NCBI RefSeq assembly: GCF_014204795.1
Contig: NZ_JACHMB010000001.1
Coordinates: 7,142,501 to 7,206,500, forward strand
Source: Nonomuraea jabiensis
GTDB lineage: Bacteria > Actinomycetota > Actinomycetes > Streptosporangiales > Streptosporangiaceae
Reading direction: 5' to 3'
DNA: 64,000 bases
Each line of letters opens with the position of its first letter. Position 1 is the stretch's first letter. Below the pieces are notes generated by a model. It was not told the origin of the DNA, made no database searches, and saw nothing but the letters and a program-made list of their open reading frames with translations. This document shows positions 25,301 through 33,171 of the stretch, piece by piece. The position numbers were made by a program, and so were the translations under genes.

Positions 25301-27949
25301 GGAGCTGAGGATCTCGTCGTACAGCAGCGCGGGGCTGAGGGTGTGGCGGGCGCCCGCCACCGTACGCAGCCGGTCGGCGTCGAGGTCGGCGATGAAGGTC
25401 AGCATGCGCGGGTTCTGGGCCAGCGCCAGCAGGTCCTTGATCTCGCCCATCAGCGACATGCGCGCGCTGGCCTCGTCGCCGTCGTCGAACCGGTTGGCCA
25501 GGTAGGAGCGGATCTGGTCGTGCGTGAAGTCCTCCACGCTGAGCACCCGCCGCTGCGGCAGCACCCCCACCATCTCGCCGAGCGAGGTCAGCACCTGGCT
25601 GTGCGACTTGAAGTGCTGCGTACGGCTGGCGACCACGATCTTGGCCTTGTCCTCGGCCGCCGCCAGCAGCGTGGCCAGGTGATCGGCCGCCCGGTCGAAC
25701 GTCAGCCGGGTCACCAGCTCGTCGAAGCCGTCGAACAGCAGCACGATGCGCCCCTGCCTGAGCAGGTAGCGGAACGCCTTGAGGTCGATGAACTCCTCGC
25801 CGTGCCCGGCCAGATGGGCCGCCACCAGCGCGTCCACGGAGTGCGCCTTGTCCAGGGCGCGCAGCTCGATCAGGATCGGCGTCAGGTGCGGCAGCTCGGC
25901 CGGGATGCGCCGGGCCAGCTCCCGCAGCGCGAACGTCTTGCCGTGGCCGAAGTCGCCGAGCAGCAGCAGGAACCTGCCGTGGTCGGTGGCCAGCAGCCGC
26001 ATCAGCTCGTCGGTCAGGCCGTGCTTGACCTGGCCGCCCGGGCGGTCGAGCTCGCGGTAGCGCTGCGGCACGTACAGGTCGGGCGGGTAGCGGCGGTCGG
26101 TGGTCAGCCTGGCCGTCTGCTCGGCGACGTAGCCGGTCAGGTCGAGCAGCCCCTGGAACTCGGTGAAGGTGCGCAGCCGCACCCCCTTGCGCATGAGGTC
26201 GTCGCGGACCGCCCGGGAGGCGGGCGGGCCCTGGTAGACCAGCTCGGCGGCCAGGCCGGTGGCGTGCGCCTGGCGGACGAAGCCGTCGGCGGTGCTCTCG
26301 GTCAGCTCGCCCACGTGCGCGCCGATCATCGTCTGGCGGACGAAACCGTCCTCCGGGTGGGTGACCACGAGGTGCGCGTCGAACCGGCGGATCCTGGCCC
26401 GCTCGTGCCTGGCCTCGCAGACCTCGGCGATCCGGTCGAGCAGCAGCTCGATCGGGCTCGGCGCGCGCTCGTCCGGCTTGGGCGCGGGCGGCTCGGGGGC
26501 CGGGCTCTCGCCGGTGAAGGTGGCCCGCACGGCCTTCCACCGGTACGGGACCGGCTCGGGCTCGTCGGCGTCGGGCCGCCAGATCCGCAGGCCCTCAGGG
26601 GTGATCTCGACCACCTGGTGCCGCCCGGAGCGCGGGGCGGCGATCATGCCCTCGGCGCGGTGAGCGGACCCGCCGTGGAAGAGCAGGTTGAGCCGGTGGG
26701 CCAGCAGCCGCTCGAACGTGGGCGCGTCCCGCAGCTCGCCCGGCGGATGCCCGATCGCGCCCAGCCGCAGCCACGCGCCCTCCTCGTACGGCCGCAGCCG
26801 CTCGGCGAACCAGGCCGCCTGCGCCTCCCCGAGCTGCGCGTACGCGTCCCGTTCGAGATGGCTCATCGCCATCGTCGAGTTGAGCCCCGCCACGACCACC
26901 TTCAGATCGGGCACCTCGAACAGCGTCCACGGCTGCCCGCCATCGAACACGCGGTCGTCCAGCCCCTGGTACACCTCGCCGAACAGCCCGGCGAAGTGCC
27001 GCCACTTGGGCCAGTAGGGCGGCTGCGGGCTCACGTCGTCGGCCTCGCAGGTCATGAAGTACGCGCTGGCGGCGGCCTTGGTCACGTCACGCGGCCCGGG
27101 CAGCAGGATCAGCCGGTGCTGCTCCAGCCCGATCAGCAGCCGCAGGTCGGTCACGAACCGCGTCGCCTGCCCGAACTGCCCCAGGCTGCCCGACTCTGTC
27201 AGGTCGCCGGTGACCAGCATGAGGTCGGGACGCGGCATGCCCCGGTCGTACATGGCGGTCAGGTCCGCCCAGATGCGCGCCTGCATGTCCTCGGGCGTGA
27301 ACGGCTCTCCCGGATCGGGCAGCGCCCTGCCGAACCTGGGCCCGCCGATGTGCAGCACGCTGATCGACTCGCGCCCCCGGTCGGTGCTCACCGTCGGGGG
27401 GAACTTCGGCGCCGCCACCGGCGTGCGCCGCGCCCTGGCCCGTTCGCCCGGCGGCGGCAGCGTCGGGACGGGCACCGGCACCCTGGAGCCGTCGGGGAAC
27501 GCGGGCGCCGCCGCCGGCTTGGCCCGGCCCGCCAGCGCCTCCCGCACCCGGCCCAGCAGCAGCGCCCTGGCCTGCCCGGGGTCGGTGACGCCCAGCAGGT
27601 CGACCCAGGTGATCGTGGACAGCAGGCCCTCGAGCTGGACGTCCTCCAGCCTGATCGTGACGAGCTTGTTGGAGGGGTTGTCGGGGTCGGCCCGCAGCGC
27701 GGCCTGCCACTCCATCCGGCCGTAGCGGGAGGTCAGGTAGTTGCGCGAGAGCACGGCCACGACCAGCTGCGCCTCGCTGACCCCGCGGTCCATGAAGTCG
27801 ATGAAGTTCGTGCCCGGCACGAAGTCCCACTCCTGGATCATGGTCCGGTAGCCGGCGGCCTCGAGCTCCCAGGCTATCCAGGTGGCCCACGCCGTGTCGG
27901 CCGGGGAGTAGCTGACGAAGATCTCGGTCGGCCTGCCGTCACGCGCCAT
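22382..27949 (-). CDS. giant STAND protein: TIR, pseudo-phosphoesterase, NACHT, pentapeptide, WD40
   Basis: The product is 1855 residues. Residues 5-140 are a TIR domain (EIFVSYSPADTAWATWIAW) with a candidate NADase Glu at E80 (YGRMEW). A Pro-rich linker runs to about 190. Residues 195-470 have a calcineurin-like phosphoesterase layout, but motif I reads LHIGGPRFG (Asp and His lost) and GNHD reads GPRD; GD (248-249) remains. Residues 505-640 are uncharacterised. The NACHT-type ATPase has Walker A GDFGHGKT (K671) and Walker B LFDGFDE (D740, D743, E744). Pentapeptide repeats span about 1044-1125 and about 15 WD40 repeats span 1175-1815. The layout is effector, ATP-driven oligomerisation module, then sensor, as in STAND defence proteins. 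A defence role is inferred. Confidence 0.9.
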   Translation of the reverse strand: MARDGRPTEIFVSYSPADTAWATWIAWELEAAGYRTMIQEWDFVPGTNFIDFMDRGVSEAQLVVAVLSRNYLTSRYGRMEWQAALRADPDNPSNKLVTIRLEDVQLEGLLSTITWVDLLGVTDPGQARALLLGRVREALAGRAKPAAAPAFPDGSRVPVPVPTLPPPGERARARRTPVAAPKFPPTVSTDRGRESISVLHIGGPRFGRALPDPGEPFTPEDMQARIWADLTAMYDRGMPRPDLMLVTGDLTESGSLGQFGQATRFVTDLRLLIGLEQHRLILLPGPRDVTKAAASAYFMTCEADDVSPQPPYWPKWRHFAGLFGEVYQGLDDRVFDGGQPWTLFEVPDLKVVVAGLNSTMAMSHLERDAYAQLGEAQAAWFAERLRPYEEGAWLRLGAIGHPPGELRDAPTFERLLAHRLNLLFHGGSAHRAEGMIAAPRSGRHQVVEITPEGLRIWRPDADEPEPVPYRWKAVRATFTGESPAPEPPAPKPDERAPSPIELLLDRIAEVCEARHERARIRRFDAHLVVTHPEDGFVRQTMIGAHVGELTESTADGFVRQAHATGLAAELVYQGPPASRAVRDDLMRKGVRLRTFTEFQGLLDLTGYVAEQTARLTTDRRYPPDLYVPQRYRELDRPGGQVKHGLTDELMRLLATDHGRFLLLLGDFGHGKTFALRELARRIPAELPHLTPILIELRALDKAHSVDALVAAHLAGHGEEFIDLKAFRYLLRQGRIVLLFDGFDELVTRLTFDRAADHLATLLAAAEDKAKIVVASRTQHFKSHSQVLTSLGEMVGVLPQRRVLSVEDFTHDQIRSYLANRFDDGDEASARMSLMGEIKDLLALAQNPRMLTFIADLDADRLRTVAGARHTLSPALLYDEILSSWLAFEERRARIPGSATALTVDELWQAVTALAMRLWDTGESLLGVDELTEIGETLTDLSDGQLSAAHAAYRMGSGSLLVRTEDGMFGFIHASVMEWLIARHIALDNFALLSRRPLSALTVEFLCDLADVRTLHAWAADPPGDDVSRANAVKISARLRTPARADLRGANLKGEDLSARDLSDVDLTGADLSETTLAGTNLSRATLREARLTGARLDGAALTGADLTGADLSGARLARVDLSDAAVEGARWHRASLINVTGTLPHLPGAAVVPGQPVEVEFAPAGIGVPYGYHFQTSRLPEPIAYSPDGSTIAIGNEDGGVLLCVGGAPVRTLQGHRGRVYAVTFARARDLLATGASDGAVLLWDSLTGECLHALKGHADGVWPVRLSPSGDLVAAGGGDGIVRVWDTATGQLAHALEGHQAPIYTASFGHSVLVTGDAAGVVRVWDLTSGQVKETLDGHRGSVYRAVHSPDRRLLATGDEAGTVRLWDTATWRPLHVLSGHAGSVYCVAFSPDGSLLATGDTAGAVRLWEASGESRGVHTTHAAAVYQVTFSPDGQALASGDSGGVLRLQQVGGGRRVELTGHRSSVWPFAFRPDGQQIATSSNDGTVRLWDPGSGKCQRVLRGHGRRISSARFSADGSMLATSGNDGVVRVWEPRTGRRLREFTGTADRLISALFSPAGPVLATSSNDGGVHFWNAVTGDYERELSAETDHVWAEAFSPDGLLLATANDDDSVKIWYRPTGRLAGHLADHRGRVRSIAFSPDGEYVATGCDDRLVRLWHVASGGRVATLKGHTDRVYSVVFSPDGRHLASAGNDGRAMVWELRPGQPWQPRLVHELWHEGRLWSVAFDATGERLATGGDDLVVRVWDTATGRPRHTLAGHARRVWSVAFSPVADLLASAGDDGVVILWEGGERRATLLGLAEGWAALAPDGRYKVHGEPAGQFWHVIGMSRFELGELDPYLPGVRQVPLDSPF

Positions 27950-28005
27950 GAGCCCAGTATCCCCTGTGGGGGCGCGGGTTTTCAGCCTGTGGGATCATCT
28001 ATCGG

Positions 28006-29175
28006 GTGTGGCGTCTTGGAGTGCTCGACCTGATCAGGATCGGGTTGCTGGTGCTCGGCGTGGTGTTCGTGGCGACCGGGCTGCTGCCGTGGGACGACGC
28101 GCTCGCCAGCCTCGATGAGATCGGGCCCCTGCTGATCTTCCTGGTCGCGATCATCGTGCTGGCCGAGCTGACCAAGGAAGCCCAGGTCTTCGATGCCATC
28201 GCGGCGAGGATGGCGGTGCTCGGACGCGGCAACTACGCCGCCCTTTTCTTTCTTTGCACAGCCTTTGCGTCATTTATCACGATTTTTCTGAATCTGGACA
28301 CGACGGCGGTCCTGCTCACCCCCGTCATGCTCGCCCTCGCCCCCCGAGCCCGCATCGCCGCCCTCCCCCTGGCCATGACCACGATCTGGCTGGCCAACAC
28401 CGCGAGCCTGCTGCTGCCCGTCTCCAACCTGACCAACCTCCTGGGCATGGAGAAGATCGGCCTGGACGCCCAGGAGTTCGCCGCGCGCATGTGGGCCCCG
28501 CAGCTCGCCTCGATCGCGGTGACGATGGTGTTCCTGTGGGTGTTCTACTGGCGCCGCGGCCAGCGGCGCGACCTGCGCTACACCCCGCCGCTGCTGGAGC
28601 CGGTGGCCGACCGCGTGCTGTTCGGCGCCGCGTCGGCCGGCTGCCTGCTGTTCATCGCGATGCTGCTGCTCAAGGCGCACGTGGCCATCGCCGCCACGGC
28701 GGCGGCCGCGATCGTCGTGGCGGCCTTCCTGGTACGCGCCCGCGACCGCCTGACCTGGAGCCTCGTCCCGTGGCAGCTCGTGATCTTCGTGACGGGGCTG
28801 TTCCTGGTGGTGCCCACGCTCAGCAGGCACGGCCTGTCCGACCTGATGACCTGGATGGTCGGCACGGAGGGCGACCCCTACCGCACGGCCGCCGTCGGGG
28901 CCGCGCTCTCCAACACCATCAACAACCTGCCCGCCTACAAGGCCGTCGAGACCGTCATCCCGGCCGCCGACCAGGACCAGTTGCTGGCCCTGCTGGCCGG
29001 CACCAACGTGGCCCCCGTCATCACGCCGTGGGCGTCGCTGGCCACGCTGCTGTGGTTCGAGTCGTGCCGCCGCCACGAGGTCAAGGTCCCGATGCGCCGC
29101 TTCCTGCTCACCGGCACGGGCCTGGCCGTGGCCGGGCTGCTCGCCACCGTGTGGACGCTGGTGCGGTTCAGCTGA
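28006..29175 (+). CDS. SLC13/ArsB-like membrane transporter
   Basis: This integral membrane protein has 389 residues and about 10 hydrophobic helices. Ion-transporter superfamily features include FITIFLNLDTTAVLLTPVML in the first half and GAALSNTINNLPAY in the second; these inverted Asn/Thr-rich hairpins are typical of ArsB, NhaD and SLC13 permeases. It could export arsenite or carry anions with sodium. No arsenic regulator or reductase is nearby, so the substrate is open. The start is a GTG at 28006. It is divergent from the STAND gene across 56 nt, which may be coincidence or shared control. Confidence 0.83.
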   Translation: MWRLGVLDLIRIGLLVLGVVFVATGLLPWDDALASLDEIGPLLIFLVAIIVLAELTKEAQVFDAIAARMAVLGRGNYAALFFLCTAFASFITIFLNLDTTAVLLTPVMLALAPRARIAALPLAMTTIWLANTASLLLPVSNLTNLLGMEKIGLDAQEFAARMWAPQLASIAVTMVFLWVFYWRRGQRRDLRYTPPLLEPVADRVLFGAASAGCLLFIAMLLLKAHVAIAATAAAAIVVAAFLVRARDRLTWSLVPWQLVIFVTGLFLVVPTLSRHGLSDLMTWMVGTEGDPYRTAAVGAALSNTINNLPAYKAVETVIPAADQDQLLALLAGTNVAPVITPWASLATLLWFESCRRHEVKVPMRRFLLTGTGLAVAGLLATVWTLVRFS

Positions 29176-29188
29176 TCAGACCAGCCGA

Positions 29189-29428
29189 TCAGACGGCGGC
29201 CAGCGCGTAGGCGCCGGCGACCGCGTCCAGCGCCCAGCGCATCCGCACGACGTACGTCTCGGGGTGGTCGCCCGCCTCCTGCGCCACGTACGCGGCGCAC
29301 CAGGCCGGGTCGCCGCCGCACCGGCACAGCCGCTCGTCCACGGCCTGGCGGATCTGGAACGGGGACAGCCGGTCGGACGGCTGCAGAGCGGTCGCGAAGA
29401 GCACCTGCGCCAGCTCGGTCGTGGTCAT
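29189..29428 (-). CDS. small conserved cysteine-containing protein
   Basis: The product is 79 residues from the ATG at 29428, which follows GGGAGAGGGG; the frame is open further upstream. The centre reads DERLCRCGGDPAWCAAYVAQEAG, with a C-x-C plus a third Cys and a following helix, then a C-terminal helix (RMRWALDAVAGAYALA). The CxCGG segment recalls the C-terminal half of xanthine-dehydrogenase-type 2Fe-2S domains, but the protein is too short for that fold. Similar small proteins occur in actinomycetes as far as I recall. No function assigned. It lies 13 nt from the convergent permease gene. Confidence 0.65.
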   Translation of the reverse strand: MTTTELAQVLFATALQPSDRLSPFQIRQAVDERLCRCGGDPAWCAAYVAQEAGDHPETYVVRMRWALDAVAGAYALAAV

Positions 29429-29524
29429 GTCGAGCCCCTCTCCCTTGTTCCGTTCTCTCTGAATAGACCTCGAACGGGGGCGGAACTCATCGGCGAAGGA
29501 CACAGATGTTCTGCGGACTTTTCC

Positions 29525-30346
29525 TCAGTCGAGCCCGAGGAGGGAGAGCAGCCCGGGGACGGCCCGGGGATGGGCGGCGACGAAGCTGCGGTCGTCGGCG
29601 GTGCCGTCGATGCACTCCTCGAACGGGCCGCCGTCCAGCGCCCTGATCTCGATGCCGGCCTCGCGGGCGAGCAGCGCGCCCGCGGGCAGGTCGACCGCCT
29701 CGGCCCGGTAGCCCACGATGCCGTCGATGTCGCCGCGCGCCAGCATCGCCCACGCCAGCAGCGGCGCCCACAACTGCAGCACCCGCCGCGCGTTGAGCTC
29801 CAGCGCCGAGCGCAGCGCGCGTACGGTCGCGTCGCCCCTGCTCACGCCGTAGCCCTGGGTCCAGGCCAGCAGCGGCCCGTGCGGGCTCGGCGCGTACGGG
29901 GGCGCGAGGCGTACCCCCGAGGACGACCCCGCCGCGGCGGACAGCGCCCCCCGCCCGCGCACGGCCGACCACGTCTGGTCGGAGACGGGGTCGTGCACCA
30001 CGCCCAGCACGGGACGCCCGCCCCGGCACAGCGCCACGCCCACCACGTAGGCGGGCAGGCCGATGGCCACGTTGTTGGTGCCGTCGAGCGGGTCGACCAG
30101 CCACGTCCACTCGCCGCCCGCGGCCCCCACCAGCCCCGACTCCTCGGCGATCACCGTGTGCGACGGGTACGCCGTCAGGATGCGCTCCAGCAGCAGCTTC
30201 TCCGAGGCCAGGTCGAGGTCGGTCACGACGTCGCCCGCCTCGCCCTTGGCCCTGACGCCGACCACGCCGCGCATGCCCTCCCGGAGCAGCGCCCCCGCGG
30301 CCTCGGCGGCTTCGACGGCGACCGTGCGGGCGTGATCCAGGTCCAT
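29525..30346 (-). CDS. inositol monophosphatase family protein
   Basis: The product is 273 residues. The Li-sensitive phosphatase motifs are complete: VTDLDLASE, EESG (metal Glu), DPLDGTNN and, in the C-terminal part, GYRAEAVDLPAGALLAREAG. It needs Mg2+ and may act on inositol phosphates, histidinol phosphate (HisN type), PAP or sugar phosphates. It is the last gene of a minus-strand module after the cupin gene, 10 nt apart, so it is probably co-transcribed with it and with the two-TM protein. That context points away from simple housekeeping, but the substrate is unknown. Confidence 0.88.
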   Translation of the reverse strand: MDLDHARTVAVEAAEAAGALLREGMRGVVGVRAKGEAGDVVTDLDLASEKLLLERILTAYPSHTVIAEESGLVGAAGGEWTWLVDPLDGTNNVAIGLPAYVVGVALCRGGRPVLGVVHDPVSDQTWSAVRGRGALSAAAGSSSGVRLAPPYAPSPHGPLLAWTQGYGVSRGDATVRALRSALELNARRVLQLWAPLLAWAMLARGDIDGIVGYRAEAVDLPAGALLAREAGIEIRALDGGPFEECIDGTADDRSFVAAHPRAVPGLLSLLGLD

Positions 30347-30356
30347 CGGATGCCTC

Positions 30357-30974
30357 TCAGGTCAGGTGAGCGGTGATCAGGCGTACGGCCAGCTCGGTCT
30401 CGCGGGCGTCCAGGGGCTGCCTGGCCACGTGGTGCGGCCCGGCGTGCAGCGGGCCGAGCGACAGGTCGCGGCTGCCGGGCCGGCCCCGCCCGAGCGCGAT
30501 CGTGGCCGCCTCGCCGCCCTCCGGCACGACGCTGCTGTGGAAGCGGTCGGCGGCCAGCGTGTAGGTGTCGCCGGGGCCGAACACCTCCACCAGGCCCGTC
30601 GCGTGCCGCACGGTGCGCCCGGTCGGCCAGATGCGGTCGCCGTCGGCCCCGCTGACCACCTCGAAGACCCGGTGCGTGGCGTCCGGGCCGGCGTCGGTGA
30701 CCACCGCGTGGACGTTGCGCACCTGGCCGTAGAGGACGTGGCTGACCAGGTCCCAGCTGTGGCAGTGGATCTGCGAGGTGGTGCTCTCGGCGTGCGCGAA
30801 CGAGTCGGACCACAGGTGGACGCAGACCCCTTCGCCGCCGTCGCGCTCCAGCGGCAGGCAGACGAATCCGAGGGGGTGGCGCACCGCCCTCAGGCCGCCG
30901 GAGGAGAGCGTCTCCAGCGCCCAGGCCCTGGCCTCGCCCCCGAGCACCAGCTGCTGGACGCCGTGATGGCTCAT
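30357..30974 (-). CDS. cupin-fold protein of unknown substrate
   Basis: The product is 205 residues. A cupin motif 1 is seen in QIHCHSWDLVSHVLYG (HxH plus downstream residues) and motif 2 in VFGPGDTYTLAADRFHSS, so a metal-binding beta-barrel is likely, similar in layout to cysteine-dioxygenase-like cupins. The ATG at 30974 shares its A with the TGA of the upstream gene (TGATG), and a GTG at 30977 overlaps it by 4 nt. Either way translation is coupled to the two-TM protein. The exact reaction cannot be deduced. The middle gene of a three-gene unit with the inositol-monophosphatase-like enzyme. Confidence 0.75.
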   Translation of the reverse strand: MSHHGVQQLVLGGEARAWALETLSSGGLRAVRHPLGFVCLPLERDGGEGVCVHLWSDSFAHAESTTSQIHCHSWDLVSHVLYGQVRNVHAVVTDAGPDATHRVFEVVSGADGDRIWPTGRTVRHATGLVEVFGPGDTYTLAADRFHSSVVPEGGEAATIALGRGRPGSRDLSLGPLHAGPHHVARQPLDARETELAVRLITAHLT

Positions 30975-32026
30975 CACGCACCAGCTCGATCGTGCGGTTC
31001 GCCATAGGGATCCATCGCCCGCAACGCCTTGCGGGCGATGTCGACGACGTCACGCCCGTTGTAGGCCTTGGGCAGGGGGATCCCGATGCGTTCGAACAGC
31101 TCCTGAACCTCCTCGATGGTGGGCTCGTCGCTCAGCGGAACCTTCTTGTACATCTCCAGCGGCACCCGCCGCGCCTGCTCGAAGCTGAGCCGCAGCTCGG
31201 TGTCGCAGTTCTCGTAGTAGAACGTGCCGGCCAGCGCCGTCATCGCCCTGTTGGGGTCCTCGACCGTCATGATCAGGCGGGTGGCCGACACGTCCCAGCG
31301 GAAGGTGGTCATCGTCGAGGACAGGCCCACCGCGATGTCGAGCAATCCGTAGCGCTGGCGGTGCCAGAAGGCGGCCAGGATCGTCGCGTACGACTCCTTC
31401 CTGGCCCGGTCGGTCGTCCACGTCTCGCCGGTGCCGTCGGGGGCGTCCGACAGCGAGCGGCGGTAGTGGGCGTACGTCTCGCACACCTCCAGGTTGGACG
31501 GGTCGATCACCTCGACCCTGACCGTGAGGTGGCGCTTGTCCCTGCGGGCCGCCGCGACGCACTCCGGCAGGGTGACCGCGCGCAGGTAGGTGCCGGTGCC
31601 GCCCTTGAAGCTCCACCGGTGGGTGTCCTTGCGCGCCTCCGCGTGCGACTGGGCGATCTCCTGGCTGCTGCCCAGGACCCGTACGAGCTGGAGCGCGTCG
31701 AGGGCCTTGCGGGTGCTGCCGACCAGCGCCTCGATCTCCTGCAGGCGGGCCAGGCGCACGGGCAGCTCGGCCAGCGCGCCCGAGGTGATCGTCTCCTCGA
31801 CCGGGGCCTGGCGCGCGCGGTCGCGCAGCAGCGCGGTGGCCACCAGCGCCATGATGACCAGGGTCGCCGCGTTGACGAGCTGGGACTGCACGTCGTCGGG
31901 CACGATCTCGTTGGGCATGACGCCCACGACGCCGATCACGATCGCGAGCACCAGCGCGATGGCCCCGTCGGCGTTCTGCGCAGCCCATGGGGCGACCTGC
32001 TTCACCGCCGCCACGAACCGTGTCAT
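30974..32026 (-). CDS. two-TM membrane protein with large cytoplasmic domain
   Basis: The product is 350 residues. Two hydrophobic helices lie at about 22-41 (IALVLAIVIGVVGVM) and 51-67 (AATLVIMALVATALL). A helical linker and a soluble domain of about 270 residues follow, with motifs KGGTGTYLRAVTLPECV, VRVEVIDPSNLEVCETY and SSTMTTFRWDVSATRLIMT. I recognise no catalogued domain. The alternation of strands and conserved-looking polar patches suggests a ligand-binding or enzymatic domain facing the cytoplasm. It is the first gene of the module with the cupin and phosphatase, and probably the membrane sensor or anchor of that system. Confidence 0.7.
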   Translation of the reverse strand: MTRFVAAVKQVAPWAAQNADGAIALVLAIVIGVVGVMPNEIVPDDVQSQLVNAATLVIMALVATALLRDRARQAPVEETITSGALAELPVRLARLQEIEALVGSTRKALDALQLVRVLGSSQEIAQSHAEARKDTHRWSFKGGTGTYLRAVTLPECVAAARRDKRHLTVRVEVIDPSNLEVCETYAHYRRSLSDAPDGTGETWTTDRARKESYATILAAFWHRQRYGLLDIAVGLSSTMTTFRWDVSATRLIMTVEDPNRAMTALAGTFYYENCDTELRLSFEQARRVPLEMYKKVPLSDEPTIEEVQELFERIGIPLPKAYNGRDVVDIARKALRAMDPYGEPHDRAGA

Positions 32027-32111
32027 CGCTCGCCCCGCCGTTCGACGATCATTCAGTCCCCGAGGTCATGGTAACGACCGCGCCAAGCGACCACCAGTAC
32101 ACGGGTTTATG

Positions 32112-32130
32112 GCCTCCACTCCGTGGAGGC
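32112..32130. other. hairpin in divergent intergenic region
   Basis: The perfect 8-bp arms GCCTCCAC / GTGGAGGC have a TCC loop and lie between the divergent two-TM protein and methyltransferase genes. It could be an operator or RNA hairpin. A second, longer inverted pair (CCGTCGCC at 32149-32156 with GGCGACGG at 32203-32210) follows. Confidence 0.3.
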
Positions 32131-32270
32131 GGCTCGGTCGCCGGGGAGCCGTCGCCTTCCCTCGTCGCTCTGGTCGCTACGCTCCCGACGCTCCTCAGTC
32201 CAGGCGACGGCGCTCCCTCGCGGGATATTGCCTCGAACCCGCACGGGCCCTGCGGCTAGCATCGGCTCGC

Positions 32271-33056
32271 ATGATCATGGATCCCGAGGTGCTGGGCTAC
32301 TACGAGCAGGGCGGCGAGCGGACCCGGCTGCGGCAGGGGCGCAACCGGCTGGAGTACTGGCGCACGCGTGACGTGCTGCGCCGCGTCCTGCCGCCGGCCC
32401 CGGCCCGGGTGCTCGACGTGGGCGGGGGCACCGGCGCGCACGCCGAGTGGCTGGCCGCCGACGGGTACGAGGTCGAGCTGATCGACCCGGTGCCGCTGCA
32501 CGTACGGGAGGCCGCCGCGCTGCCCGGCGTGAGCGCCCGCCTGGGCGACGCCCGCGACCTGCCCGTCCCCTCCGGAGGGGCCGACGCGGCGCTGCTGCTC
32601 GGCCCGCTCTACCACCTGCCCGAACGGGCCGACCGCGTCCGCGCGCTGACCGAGGCCAGGCGCGCGGTGCGCCCGGGCGGGCCGGTCGTGGCGGCCGTCA
32701 TCAGCCGGTTCGCGGCCGTGCACGACGGCATCTACCGCGGCTTCCACCTGGACGAGGAGCAGCGTGCGGCCGACTACCGGGGGCTGGAGACCGGCGTGAT
32801 GGTCTCGTGCAGGCCGGGCGGGTTCCGCGGCTACTTCCACGATCCCGAGGAGATCCTGGGCGAGTTCGCCGACGCCGGGCTGCCGCGGCCCGACCGCTAC
32901 GGCCTGGAGGGCGCCTTCTGGCTGTACGGCGACGTGGACGACTGGCTGGACGACGAGGAGCGGCGCGAGTTGCTGCTCGACGCCGCCCGCAGGATGGAGT
33001 CGGAGCCGTCGCTCCTGGGGGTCAGCGGTCACCTCCTGGCCGTGGCCACCGCCTGA
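32271..33056 (+). CDS. class I SAM-dependent methyltransferase
   Basis: The product is 261 residues. SAM-binding motif I is VLDVGGGTGAHAEWL, the acidic residue after strand 2 is in VELIDPVP, then GDARDLPVPSGGADAALLLGPLYHL (motifs II and III) and a post-motif EARRAVRPGG. This matches small-molecule methyltransferases of the UbiE/Methyltransf_11 type. Acceptor unknown. The ATG at 32271 lies 8 nt after TAGCAT, a leaderless arrangement; the next Met at 32277 is an alternative. A hairpin overlaps the stop codon. Flanked by unrelated operons. Confidence 0.87.
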   Translation: MIMDPEVLGYYEQGGERTRLRQGRNRLEYWRTRDVLRRVLPPAPARVLDVGGGTGAHAEWLAADGYEVELIDPVPLHVREAAALPGVSARLGDARDLPVPSGGADAALLLGPLYHLPERADRVRALTEARRAVRPGGPVVAAVISRFAAVHDGIYRGFHLDEEQRAADYRGLETGVMVSCRPGGFRGYFHDPEEILGEFADAGLPRPDRYGLEGAFWLYGDVDDWLDDEERRELLLDAARRMESEPSLLGVSGHLLAVATA

Positions 33057-33068
33057 CCGCCGTCAGGC
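33051..33068 (+). terminator. hairpin overlapping methyltransferase stop codon
   Basis: GCCTGAC / GTCAGGC with a CGCC loop; the first arm contains the TGA stop. The stem is small, so efficiency as a terminator is uncertain. Confidence 0.45.
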
Positions 33069-33171
33069 TGCCGGTCACGTTCCGCTCTGGGCGCTATGAC
33101 ATGCCTTGCAAGCGAACATTAAGTCGCACCCGATACGGTCGGATTCGCCGGTAGCGGAGAAGGAAGGTTCG

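Noticed and set aside
22469..28033. 1854-residue open frame on the plus strand
   Set aside because: It is the complement of the STAND gene, with a Gly/Arg/Val/Pro-rich translation and no domain. Long antisense frames are expected at this GC content.
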